The position numbers and the translations under genes were made by a program. A model generated the notes under the pieces. That model did not search any database and was not told the origin of the DNA. It was given only the letters and a program-made list of their open reading frames with translations. Shown one piece after another: positions 11,906 to 24,143 of a stretch of 64,000 bases of DNA. The stretch's first letter is position 1. Every line of letters begins with the position of its first letter. The stretch spans positions 17,938,414 through 18,002,413 of the forward strand of contig OZ026835.1 of NCBI GenBank assembly GCA_964023205.1, written 5' to 3'. Source of the DNA: Lutraria lutraria. Its lineage: Eukaryota; Mollusca; Bivalvia; Venerida; Mactridae.

Positions 11906-13139
11906 GCCATATTCGTGTAAATTATGTTATAAATGTATATTGACCATAGGCACTCAATGCCGATTTTAATGTTGTTCATCACTCTATCACAAGCCAAATA
12001 CATCACTAATTTGTAGAATACCATGTTTGTATCATCGTCTGGAGGCCCGAGTTATGACAAATAAAGTAATTGTTATTGTTACTGACTTCATTCGTTTATT
12101 GATCATTAGCAGGAATATTTAATGGACGAAAGTTGCCTCCCACACCAAACCCTGATCATAGTGTGACGTGCACCAGTCGTTCCCAGGGTCCGTCGTCTAG
12201 GCTCCTCCCGGGAGTTCCTGTGACATTATGAAAGCTTTTTTACGGATAGAAACTTCGAATATCTACCTTTTATACATTTTGACTCTCGTAATTATTATTT
12301 AAGTGATTGTGAAGCTGACATATTTCTACATCGTGCGCATGAATTGATGATTCAGAAACAAGTGACAGGAACACTTTGTACCGACTGACAACAGATACAG
12401 AAGCATTCATTTAAGCAATCATGCTTGAAGCTCTGAAGAATACACAACTGTAGCTTCTCTCCGGACAAATTGTCAGATCAGCTGACATCGATCCCTGGAC
12501 CTTTAATGGATTACGCTCATTGTAGAAAACCGTATTAATAAAACAGTCGACAACTCGGCCAACTTAGAGCTATGTGTGATGACAACATGCTAAAGTTTAC
12601 TGAACTTCAGTCCAAACAAGTATTAAAACGTGAGGTAAACAAAGAAATTAGGATCATTTTGTTAAAGATGAACAAGCTATGAAGAATAAAAATAACATGA
12701 TGTGGACTCGGACAAAAAAACTTTCTTTGATCGGTGCACAAAGGTCTACACATGCTAATACATTAAATATAAATCTGTTATTAACTCTATTTTGTGAAAT
12801 GTAATAACATAAACTGTATTTACTTTGTAATGGACATCTTGTAAAATATATTTCTTTAGCTTCTATACAAATGAACACTGAAAACTTTGATATATTTTTT
12901 CGAAACATATGACATGACACATGCATACATGTGATTATGTTGAAACTTTTGAATAATTTTCCGAAACATGGGATATGACACATACAAAGACACAACTTAC
13001 GAAATATGGGATATCTCTCATATGTTGAAACTTTGGGCACAGCATGCGGTAAAATTGTTTGTTCGTGCCCAAAATTTAATTTTGAAATACAAAGTCTTTT
13101 AGACCACATGTAAAACTATTTCTGTATTTTTATTTAAAG
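11906..13139. other. Intergenic DNA, no gene recognised
   Basis: A somewhat GC-richer patch at 12120-12230 has no coding match that I recognise. A 151-codon minus-strand open frame (12654-13109) overlaps locally repeated wording ('cgaaacat-gggatatgacacat', 'gttgaaacttt') and has no domain, so I do not call it a gene. Confidence 0.45.
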
Positions 13140-13480
13140 GCACGTTAGCTTTTTGAATTTAGTAGTACAGGACAAAAGATAAAATGACTGTAAAATATAA
13201 GAATTATATTGTATTTGCTATTAAACAATATTTACATAATGACTTTCTTTAGCCACAACTCGTAAAAAATGTTGTCTGATGCTTTTTCTTATTTTTTTGC
13301 ATTATTATAGAAAAAATACTGTGCTACTTTCTGTACGTACTTTGTGATTAAAAAGGAAAAATCCGGAATGTTTTTATTACAAGTAAAAGTCAGTTTCACT
13401 GATAAGACATCTTTCTATGTAAAATAAGACCTACGTTAATTTATCATCCAAAACGCGAATGGTGCTTTAAATATACTGAA
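13140..13480. repeat. Dispersed duplicate of 38120-38450
   Basis: About 330 bp here align in the same order and orientation with 38120-38450. Shared blocks include TTAGCTTTTT, GCTTTTTCTTATTTTTTTGC, TACTTTGTGATTAAAAA, TTTCACTGATAAGA and AAATAAGACCTAC. It is either a mobile element fragment or part of a larger duplication that included the IAP gene. No coding potential seen. Confidence 0.7.
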
Positions 13481-15390
13481 ATAAACCATATCTCAACTAA
13501 GAGACGTGTGATTTCTGTGATATACTTACGGTCAATAATGTTGTTTATCCATACTGTTTACAACATTCTTCCGCGTAGTTTGACATATATATGTCATAAA
13601 TATATTATTTACCTAAATTGATCAGGGTATTTCAGGACGAACACGTCCGAATGTAAATAAGAGTAATGTAAATTAATTGGTTAATTTTTAAGTCAAGGTC
13701 GAATATTGGACGATACCATTACACAAGTAAACAACGCATATCATTGTAATTTAAGTATGTCATTGAATGTAAATACAAATCAAAGTACTGAAAGTACTGT
13801 CGGAATTTGATTTTTTTCATATGAGACAAGTCACTGCCATGGTGTTGCTGGCAACACAACAATGACAGTTAGGAGAAGGTACAGTTCATGGATATTCATG
13901 CTTAGGAATTAACATACATCATCTCAATATTGCCATCTATTTATGTACATATTCTGATATTCATGTGCTAAATTCCATCAACCTAACATGATGGTTATCT
14001 AAGTTATCAGATGTTTCAAGTTTATTATGTAGCCCATTATCCAGCCTATATTTTTCCGAATCCATCGGTACCAAAATAATCATTGTTGCTGTCGTATTTA
14101 CTGATTTAATACATACCGAAAACGCTCCATTTTAATAATATATCTTGATTATGACCACATATCACTTTAAATGCACACTACAGTGTTAGAAACGAATTAA
14201 AATCGACCTATATAATTCTTTTAGTGATAATTTGGTTTTGAAGAATTTTTCGATTTTCCATGTTTTAGTTCCTAACTCGGAACAAAACTGACATAAACCA
14301 CTATCGAATGATTAATCGTAGTTTAAGATTTTTTTTCAGAAAAATATATGTAATTGGTATATGAATTATATTCAAACTCAATATCATGATGTTGGACTAT
14401 ATGACAGGTTTTGAAGTGAAAGTAAAAGTTTATTGTAAAAAAATATAGCTATTCAGAAACGAGCCGTAATACGGCGACATTTGCCGATCTCGCTACGGAA
14501 TATACCGACATCGCACGATTTCATCAGTTCCATTACGATCCTTCTGTCTTAACATCAAAATACCCTTCACACACTGTGAACCAACATAATAATTGCGAAC
14601 TTCACAATAACTGCTATTTCTTCACAAATGTATGTGTACTGCCGTTCTTCGACGGGAAAACCCCACATTCTATTTTTAGAATTTATCCAACTATATATAG
14701 CTCTAGCCGATAGTATCGATCGATACGCGTTGTGGATATAAACCTTAACACTGATTTACATAGCATGTCAAAAAGTCACGTATAAGACATACATCAATAG
14801 TAGATTAATGTAATTACATGCATACTTCTGTAGAGAAATTACTGACCTACTGAACGAAAGCCGAAAGTAGAACTATTTTATGCTAAACTAGTTGGTTTCC
14901 TAACCCTATCTTACCGCACACAATAGAGTGAAAGTGGGAACGGGAACCATGGTAGTTATGGAGCTCACGGCATTTTTGTAAGTCGATGATAGCAAAGGAA
15001 TTATCAAATTCCAAAAATATTAATTTATCCCGGAAGTATATTTTCTTATTTCTATGCAATATTATTTTTATAACAGAATTATTGATAGATTCCTATAATA
15101 TATTTCTATTTTTATAATATAAATAAGAAAAAAAACGATTATGAATGAAACTTCAATGCATATAAATAAGAAAATGTAGTACATGTATATAAATATTAAA
15201 AAGCATAGAACTCAAATGAAAAGCGAATACTGCACGTTTGACACGCCATACAGATCGAAGTACGTCTTAATCTGATCATTCATCAGAAACAATAGACCTA
15301 CCAATCGTAACTACTCGGGTATTTCCGTAACTTAGAAATACGCACCTTCTTTAGACAAGCGCCGAGGAGTTCCGATTGTAGACCTATAAC
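13481..15390. other. Intergenic DNA with a fragment of the module at 13688-13780
   Basis: A stretch at 13690-13730 (AAGTCAAGGTCGAATATTGG, then ACGATACCATT) repeats the start of the module seen at 26050-26090. A block at about 14029-14110 (TTTTCCGAATCCATCGGTAC) recurs at 59660-59750. No gene recognised. Confidence 0.5.
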
Positions 15391-18165
15391 TATGACTCAT
15401 AATGAATGGTAATCTGTAACATGTGACTCATAATGTATGGTAATCTGTAACATGTGATTCATAATGTATGGTAATCTGTAACATGTGACTTATAATGTAC
15501 GATAATCTGTAACATGTGACTAATAATGTATGGAAATCTGTAACATGTGACTTATAATGTACGGTAATCTGTAACATGTGACTCATAATGTACGGTAATC
15601 TGTAACATGTGACTCATAATGTATGGTAATCTGTAACATGTGATTCATAATGTATGGTAATCTGTAACATGTGATTCATAATGTATGGTAATCTGTAACA
15701 TGTGACTTATAATGTACGATAATCTGTAACATGTGACTAATAATGTATGGAAATCTGTAACATGTGATTCATAATGTATGGTAATCTGTAACATGTGATT
15801 CATAATGTACGGTAATCTGTAACATGTGATTCATAATGTATGGTAATCTGTAACATATGACTCATAATGTACGTTAATCTGTAACATGTGACTCATAATG
15901 TATGGTAATCTGTAATATGTGACTCATAATGTACGGTAATCTGTAACATGTGATTCATAATGTATGGTAATCTGTAACATGTGACTTATAATGTACGTTA
16001 ATCTGTAACATGTGACTCATAAATTACGGTAATCTGTAACATGCGACTCATAATGTACGGTAATCTGTAACACGTGTCTAATAATGTATGGTAATCTGTA
16101 ACATGTGACTTATAATATACGGTAATCTGTAACACGTGTCTAATAATGTATGGAAATCTGTAACATGTGACTTATAATGTACGGTCATCTGTAACATGCG
16201 ACTCATAATGTACGGTAATCTGTAACACGTGTCTAATAATGTATGGAAATCTGTAACATGTGACTCATAAATTACGGTAATCTGTAACATGCGACTCATA
16301 ATGTACGGTAATCTGTAACACGTGTCTAATAATGTATGGTAATCTGTAACACATGACTCATAATGTACGGTAATCTGTAACACGTGACTCATAATATATG
16401 GTAATCTGTAACATATGGCTCATAATGTACGGTCATCTGTAACATATGACTCATAATGTACGGTTATTTGTAACATATGACTCATAATGTATGGTAATCT
16501 GTAACATATGACTCATAATGTACGGTCATCTGTAACATATGGCTCATAATGTACGGTCATCTGTAACATATGACTCATAATGTACGGTCATCTGTAACAT
16601 ATGGCTCATAATGTACGGTCATCTGTAACATATGACTCATAATGTACGGTTATTTGTAACATATGACTCATAATGTATGGTAATCTGTAACATATGGCTC
16701 ATAATGTACGGTCATCTGTAACATATGGCTCATAATGTACGGTCATCTGTAACATATGACTCATAATGTACGGTCATCTGTAACATATGGCTCATAATGT
16801 ACGGTCATCTGTAACATATGACTCATAATGTACGGTTATTTGTAACATATGACTCATAATGTACGGTCATCTGTAACATATGACTCATAATGTATGGTAA
16901 TCTGTAACATATGACTCATAATATATGGTAATCTGTAACATATGACTCATAATGTATGGTAATCTGTAACATATGACTCATAATATATGGTAATCTGTAA
17001 CATATGACTCATAATGTACGGTCATCTGTAACATATGACTCATAATGTACGGTTATTTGTAACATATGACTCATAATATATGGTAATCTGTAACATATGA
17101 CTCATAATGTACGGTCATCTGTAACATATGACTCATAATGTACGGTCATCTGTAACATATGACTCATAATGTACGGTCATCTGTAACATATGACTCATAA
17201 TGTACGGTTATTTGTAACATATGACTCATAATGTATGGTAATCTGTAACATATGACTCATAATGTACGGTCATCTGTAACATATGACTCATAATGTACGG
17301 TTATTTGTAACATATGACTCATAATGTATGGTAATCTGTAACATATGACTCATAATGTACGGTTATTTGTAACATATGACTCATAATGTATGGTAATCTG
17401 TAACATATGACTCATAATGTATGGTAATCTGTAACATATGACTCATAATGTATGGTAATCTGTAACATATGACTCATAATGTATGGTAATCTGTAACATA
17501 TGACTCATAATGTACGGTTATTTGTAACATATGACTCATAATGTATGGTAATCTGTAACATATGACTCATAATGTATGGTAATCTGTAACATATGACTCA
17601 TAATGTACGGTTATTTGTAACATATGACTCATAATGTATGGTAATCTGTAACATATGGCTCATAATGTACGGTCATCTGTAACATATGACTCATAATGTA
17701 CGGTCATCTGTAACATATGGCTCATAATGTACGGTCATCTGTAACATATGACTCATAATGTACGGTTATTTGTAACATATGGCTCATAATGTACGGTCAT
17801 CTGTAACATATGACTCATAATGTACGGTTATTTGTAACATATGACTCATAATGTACGGTCATCTGTAACATATGACTCATAATGTACGGTTATTTGTAAC
17901 ATATGACTCATAATGTACGGTCATCTGTAACATATGGCTCATAATGTACGGTTATTTGTAACATATGACTCATAATGTACGGTCATCTGTAACATATGAC
18001 TCATAATGTACGGTTATTTGTAACATATGACTCATAATGTACGGTCATCTGTAACATATGACTCATAATGTACGGTCATCTGTAACATATGGCTCATAAT
18101 GTACGGTTATTTGTAACATATGACTCATAATGTATAGTAATCTATAACACGTGACTGATAATGTA
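15391..18165. repeat. 31-bp minisatellite, about 89 copies, rich in AP-1-like sites
   Basis: Tandem copies of a 31-bp unit run for about 2.77 kb with substitutions but almost no indels. The unit consists of a TGACTCATAATG block, a TA(T/C)GG block and an ATCTGTAACAT block. The left part (to about 16390) mostly has GTGACTCAT or variants such as GTGATTCAT and GTGACTTAT; the right part mostly has ATGACTCAT or ATGGCTCAT. TGACTCA is the core AP-1 (Fos/Jun) site. The array lies between IAP genes 1 and 2. Copy number is from length divided by unit. Confidence 0.95.
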
Positions 18166-18857
18166 TGGTTATCATGAACAGCTGACTCTTCATGTATGAT
18201 TATCTATGACATGAGTATATTCTATGAGGTTACAACAGAACAATTAATGGGTTTCTGATTAAAGAAGCTTGGTGGAAGTGGTTTTATTTGCATGTTTGCC
18301 AGTGTTTATCCATAATAATCAGTACTATTACGCTAATTTTATGAATGATAAACGGTAATTCTTCGTAGAATTTAAACCCTTTATTCCATGCCATACCACT
18401 ACTACCATACAATGTGGTATACATTACATTACTTTATGTGTATTGGTAAATCACTTGTAGAGATACGTGTAAACAAGTCAATAAACTTATTGTTTGAGAG
18501 TTTATGCAGTATAAAGTTTTAAAAATTCAATCGTGTAACATAAACGCCCGAAAAATACATTTTCTCCTTTGTTATAAAAAAACCGTATTTGACCATGTGA
18601 AAAGTTTTCGTGTTATTAGAGAGACAAAACGTGTTGTAAATTAGGAACCAGGTACAGCTAATAACAGCCCCTGGCACGGTTTAAAGTGTGATTTACAGTA
18701 TTCCTGTGTCAAAGAATAAATTCTTGAATATTGTAAACAAACCGGCATTTACTAATTTTGACAAGCAGTACGGCAAGAAACCATGGACAACTTTTACCAC
18801 TAAATCAGAATCGTCGGTTTAGATGCTCGGAAGGCGAAACGCTCATTTTTTCCTTCT
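18166..18857. other. Intergenic DNA between minisatellite and transposon
   Basis: Degenerate remains of the 31-bp unit fade out by about 18230. Nothing else recognised. Confidence 0.45.
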
Positions 18858-21375
18858 ATGTGCACTGGGGGCCAACGACGTATCACGAGAGGCGGTTCGC
18901 ATCGAAAACATGTGTATGTTATGCAACGAAATTTTATGTAAACAGTCTCTGGTTTTCTGATCTCCACTTGCCATTTTGAAATGTTTGACCTGCATGGGGA
19001 CGAAATGTTAGTTTTTTTGGATTGTCTTGTTAGTTGTTTTTATTAAGTTTGTATTTGCCGTTGTAAAATGCGTTTTCTGTACAATGATTGCGTTGTTATT
19101 CATCAAATTATGCCAGATTAGTCCGTTATTCTGTGTAAAAAACAGTTTTCCTCAAAATTATTGTGACATGAAACCCATTTGTAAAATATTTAGCACTCAT
19201 GATACAGGCATCATGTCTGTGAACATAACTTAGCATCTCCCACCCGCTTATCAGATTGAATAGAATGTACACACGTTAATATAACAAGGCCTTTCGCACT
19301 AGACAAGTGTGTATGGTGTCAACTGAAGTCTCTTTTTGATGTATATGTTACTAACAGAGTGTGTGGATGTTTCAGTCTGAAGTCAAATGTGTATATCAAT
19401 TAATATTTTGCAGTTGACAGTTATCTATTTATTTATCTGTGATGGTCTAAAGAGAACAGTTAAAATTCTCAGATGGTCTTATCATTTAATAACTGCATTA
19501 TAATAGATTTAGGCACATACTTATATAATTTACGAGTTTGAACAATTTAGAAATCTGCTGTTATCTAAAAAGTTTGATTGCATTTCTTCGATTCGTTAAC
19601 ACCATTGCCCCATTCATTAGTATCTATAGCAATGTTGCACCGTGCTCGTCAATCCAAGCGTGATTTGCACCGAATTCGCCAATATCCACCATTTGAAAAA
19701 AGGTGACCCAGTCTTGAAGACGTCTACGGTCAGTTATAATGCCCTCATCACACCAGAGCACGTCCGCACCACGCTCGCAAATTTCCTATCACGTCCTGAA
19801 AATTTTGATGGCCGTGGCAGGGACGGACTCAAACTCGAAAAGAAATGATGCACTCAGGCTCGCACTACGCCCTTACAACGTCTTTGCAAGGTTCTCACTG
19901 CGTTTATCACGTTGCCAGTAAGTTCATTACACGTGCAGCTTCCCGTTGTCACCAGGTCTATTGCGTTAATACTACGTCCAAATTATGTGCTCACTACGTC
20001 CATGCAGACTGAACTGCACTCTCCCTAGGTCCCAATAACGTCCTCATTGCATTCACTAGCTCCGTATGTATACTGTACCATATGTGTCCATTTATATTAA
20101 CTGGTCATGACGGCCAAACAGAAGTCTTCTTTCTGCTTATAGTCATGCACTAACACAACATAATCTAAGTTGCTTCATGTTTCTTTTTCTTCTATTTCTT
20201 ATTTAGAAAACGGCAATTTCAGCATCCAAATGGCTTGTCAGGTGGTACAATAACAAAATGCATTCATTTGCTAACGTCCTGTCAGGATGCGGTGGGTGTA
20301 GTGAAATCGTGGCCCTAGTGTGATGGGGGTATAATTAGAGTAGATGTGATGGATTGAAGAAGCTTTTGTAATTGTACTACGGTCTCTTTTATTGTTTCAT
20401 CGGTAACGTTAGATCTACTTTTTCAAAGTCCTCTGCGTCTGAGCATAGTATAGTTGTGTCCAATTGTTCCGTCAGTTCAGCACCATCTGGTTGAGAAACC
20501 TCTGTACATCCCGGATTCCGCTTGTTTCAGGAACAATTGGCAATGGACAGACTTAGTTGGTGTGCTCACTTTTAGAAATTTCCATATTGGTCTGTCACTT
20601 TTTACATTCTTTGTAGGGTATTAATTTTTCCAGTTTCCGTGATCGTTGTCATGTCGTCGATGTTGTAGATAACGTAATGGTGGTCCTTCATTTTAAGTTG
20701 CATTGTGATATTTAGTTGTACCTCTATCATCTGCTTCCCTCATGAACGTAATGCTCTATATGCTGGAGTTTGCACAGTGTCATTGCGCTTCTAAAATGCT
20801 GGAAAATGGTGACCGGCAGTACATACACACCGCGTGGTCTGTATCCTGAAATTGATTTTGACTTCAATGAGCAACGTACACATGAAGATTGACCTTCGTT
20901 TAGCACCATACACACACTCTGTGAGAAACAAACACAGTCGTAGTATGCAAAAACCCCGTTCATATAAGCTTATTACACCTACAGAACATTTCTAATGAAG
21001 ACAAAATGATTGAATAAGTATACCTTACCAAGTAAGTATAAGAAATGATACTCACGAAAAATATTTTAATGAAAAATCTACCAAAACAAGACTGTCTACG
21101 AACATCCCTAACTTTTGAGCTTAATTCATACGAAATTCGTACTCAATTAACTGCATACAACTGTTACATAGTATTAAAGGTTTCTACTCACCATTTTTCG
21201 TGCTTGGAATATGATATTCCAGCAAAATACAATGTCACTAACTACGAAAAATGTCGTCCTTAGCTTTTCAACCACGTTATGTGTACATAACATGTGTCGT
21301 TTGTCGTTGCATAACATACACATGTTTTCGATGCGAATCGCCTCTCGTGATACGTCGTTGGCCCCCAGTGATGTG
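18858..21375. mobile_element. 2.5-kb DNA transposon with CACTG termini and 5-bp target duplication
   Basis: The ends at 18863 and 21370 are inverted copies starting CACTGGGGGCCAACGACGTA; the match continues for about 70 bp through GAGAGGCG(G/A)TTCGCATCG and AACATGTGTATGTTATGC. The element is directly flanked by ATGTG on both sides (18858-18862 and 21371-21375). CACTG ends with a 5-bp duplication fit the Transib/CACTA/Chapaev group of DNA transposons, but the family is not settled. The interior (2.5 kb) has no long open frame. A region at 19620-20060 repeats ACGTCC and CTCAC-type wording. A minus-strand patch at about 20392-20487 has coding-like text (DGAELTEQLDTTILCSDAED). Most likely non-autonomous. 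Confidence 0.75.
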
Positions 21376-22442
21376 GTAATTTGTGATAGTCAAATCTAAA
21401 ATGTTGAATCAAAACAATTGATAGGCTTTGCAGTATTTAAAGTTCTGTCTGGACCAGCAAGTAATCTTTTGTAAATATGTTTAAACAGTTTATGAGAACC
21501 TCATGGGTAATGTTGCATTTTGCATTTATTGTGTAAGATTGGTATATCTTAAGTTGGATCAATTAATTTGTCAAATACATCTATTTTACGCCTAATAGAC
21601 AAACATGGACATTTTAGCATTTCAGATTTTAACTTAAACCGTGATAGCCTTCACATAATTTCTTTCAAAACACACACAATTATACCTTTCACATTTTTCG
21701 GTATGTAAAATAAAAACAAATCGTTTAAACCTGCCTCCTTTTTTAAAAAACACAACTTGACTTTTGCATTAACTTTTACTTATAATTTCCATCGATTACA
21801 GTAATTTTCTAACAATATTAATCGTAACCCTTTTTGTAAATATTGCTAAATTTTCAGACATAATTACTTATATCATCAGAATACAATAGTTACAAGAAAT
21901 GTCTTTAAAAAACAACAGTCGCGAAGATTCTTTAATGTTATCCACACTGCTGAAACCATAAGTATCAATTTTATGAAATTCCTAAATTACCGTTATATAG
22001 TACCGTGTGAACACAACTTATCCCATGATACCGAGCGAGCTGTTACTGTTAGGTCAGGTAAATAAATTACGCATTTAGTCATATCTACTGTACATTAATA
22101 ACAACAAATGTAAAATGTGTGCCAAGAACGGTAAATATAATACCCTTTATTTCGACCGCATAAGAATACATTTTCATACATTATAGATTTCACCCAATGG
22201 AAGGAAGGGTTTCCACAGAATCATCCAATTTAATGAGGAATTTCTTCTGAATAATTAATGAGTCATGCCAAGAAATATAGGTGAAAAGTGAGCACTGACA
22301 CCTTCGCGAAAAATAATTTTAGCATCCCAATATCAACCATTTCAAATCCGTTTATAAATAGTTCAAAATTCTTAATATTTAGAAACATAGGAAAGATGAG
22401 ATGGGAAACCAATCGTGTTTATTTTTATACGCATACTATACC
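21376..22442. other. Intergenic DNA upstream of IAP gene 2
   Basis: AT-rich, no repeat or exon recognised. It could hold distal promoter sequence for gene 2. Confidence 0.4.
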
Positions 22443-23132
22443 GACCAGGTACGGTGGCATAAAGGGGACATAGAAAATATTTTATTTACCACGTGCGCAC
22501 GTAGTAGCTACGGCGTGCGCACGTGATATATACTGCGTGCGTACGTGAAAGCTACTGCGTGCGCACGTGATAGCTACTGCGTGCGCACGTGATAGCTACT
22601 GCGTGCGCACGTGATAGCTACTGCGTGCGCACGTGATAGCTACTGCGTGCGTACGTGATAGCTACTGCGTGCGCACGTGATAGCTACTACGTGCGCACGC
22701 AATAGCTACTACGTGCGCACGCGATAGCTGACCAATAAGAATAAGTGTCAGATTCCCTATCTATTATCAAAATGGTAGAGCTGACACGTATTCTTATTGG
22801 TCAGCTATCGCGTGCGCACGTAGTAGCTATTGCGTGCGCACGTAGTAGCTATCACGTGCGCACGCAGTACCTATCACGTGCGCACGCAGTAGCTATCAAG
22901 TGCGAACGCAGTAGCTATCACGTACGCACGCAGTAGCTATCACGTGCGCACGCAGTAGCTATCACGTGCGCACGCAGTAGCTATCACGTGCGCACGCAGT
23001 AGCTATCACGTGCGCACGCAGTAGTTTTCACGTACGCACGCAGTAGATATCACGTGCGCACGCCGTAGCTTCTACGTGCGCACGCGGTAAATAAAATATT
23101 TCCTATGTCCCCTTTATGCCACCGTAGACCAG
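22443..23132. mobile_element. Palindromic foldback element with repeated CACGTG/GCGTG units
   Basis: A large inverted repeat. Outer ends read TACGGTGGCATAAAGGGGAC at 22450 and its complement up to 23126. The inner arms consist of about a dozen copies each of a 22-bp unit containing GCGTGCGCACGTGATAGC. The arms meet at a centre near 22730-22805 with ACCAATAAGAATA and its complement. GACCAG flanks both sides (22443-22448 and 23127-23132) as a possible target duplication. The arms are rich in alternating purine-pyrimidine steps (GTGCGCAC, ACGTGCGCACG) and in CACGTG and GCGTG motifs. The right end is 50 bp before the gene 2 start codon. Confidence 0.85.
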
Positions 23133-23176
23133 ATTTTGGTTTCCCATGTTTTTAAACTATAGATGAGAATATAAAA

Positions 23177-24143
23177 ATGTCTACAACACTGTATTTATTC
23201 GTTTTTCTTATGTTTTCTGTTGTCGCATTTGAAAATGGTGATCTTTTAAAAATCATTGTAGGAAGACAAAGATTTTACATGCAGTATTTAAACAAAGTGC
23301 ATCAAGTAAGTGAATTATGGAAGAAACAACCCAAGGATCCCCGTGAATTATATGCAATGGATAAATATCGGTATGGTGCAGGGCACGAAGTTTGTGGTGT
23401 GTCAATGACATTCATAACAAGTATTTTATTCATCTTAGGATTTATTTGTGTAGAAGTTATAACGAAGAGATGTTTACTTTCTGATTACAAACAATATGAA
23501 AAATCTGAAGATAACCATGGCAGCGAGTTTCATCAGTTACTGAAAGAACTACATCTGGGCGAAATACAAGAGATCATGACATATCCGTCATCACTGAAAT
23601 CTTATTTCAAACAAAGACTTGAAGACAGAATTGAACAGAACCATTTGATGCAATATGAATGGGTGAGGTACGAATCTTTTAAAAACTTCCCATCAACCTC
23701 ACCAGCCAGACCGACACGACTGGCTTCAGCAGGCTTTTACTATGCCGGATATCAAGACACTGTGAAGTGCTTTGCCTGTAATCTAGAAGTGAATGGCTGG
23801 GTGCCGGACAATGTACCACAGGACGTACATAGACGAAGGTCTCCTCATTGTCCATTTATGAATGGAGGGATTACAGGAAACATTTCAATACACGATCAAT
23901 ACGAAGGTGAAAATAACCGTCCATTGTTTGAATCTAACGGATTAGATACTGATACTGACATAAGACGTTCCATTGATGATCCTAGACATCGTGAAACTGA
24001 ACTTGATGAAATAAGAAATAAAACAATTCAAGATTCACGTCTCGACCGTTATGTAGCAAACAACGAATCCATGGCAGGTGTTATTACTCAACATGATGCG
24101 TTAATTGATCGTGATTCTGCCCTCCATGAGTTAAACACTGAAC
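23177..24143 (+). CDS. IAP gene 2, exon 1 (signal peptide, transmembrane helix, BIR)
   Basis: Donor GAAC|GTAAGT, a strong site, phase 1. The stretch QYEWVRYESFKNFP opening the BIR is close to [14 protein letters not shown] in gene 1, and both are preceded by a PSL..YF motif, so the two proteins share the region between membrane helix and BIR. Confidence 0.9.

Noticed and set aside
12654..13109. 151-codon minus-strand open frame
   Set aside because: No domain, no splice or start context, overlaps locally repeated AT-rich wording; its Cys residues follow no zinc pattern.
16078..16392. 104-codon minus-strand open frame with repeated text
   Set aside because: It is a by-product of the 31-bp array (three units make 93 bases, a whole number of codons) and stops where units vary.
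15391..18165. CRISPR-like array
   Set aside because: Units are contiguous without unique spacers, and the DNA is eukaryotic.
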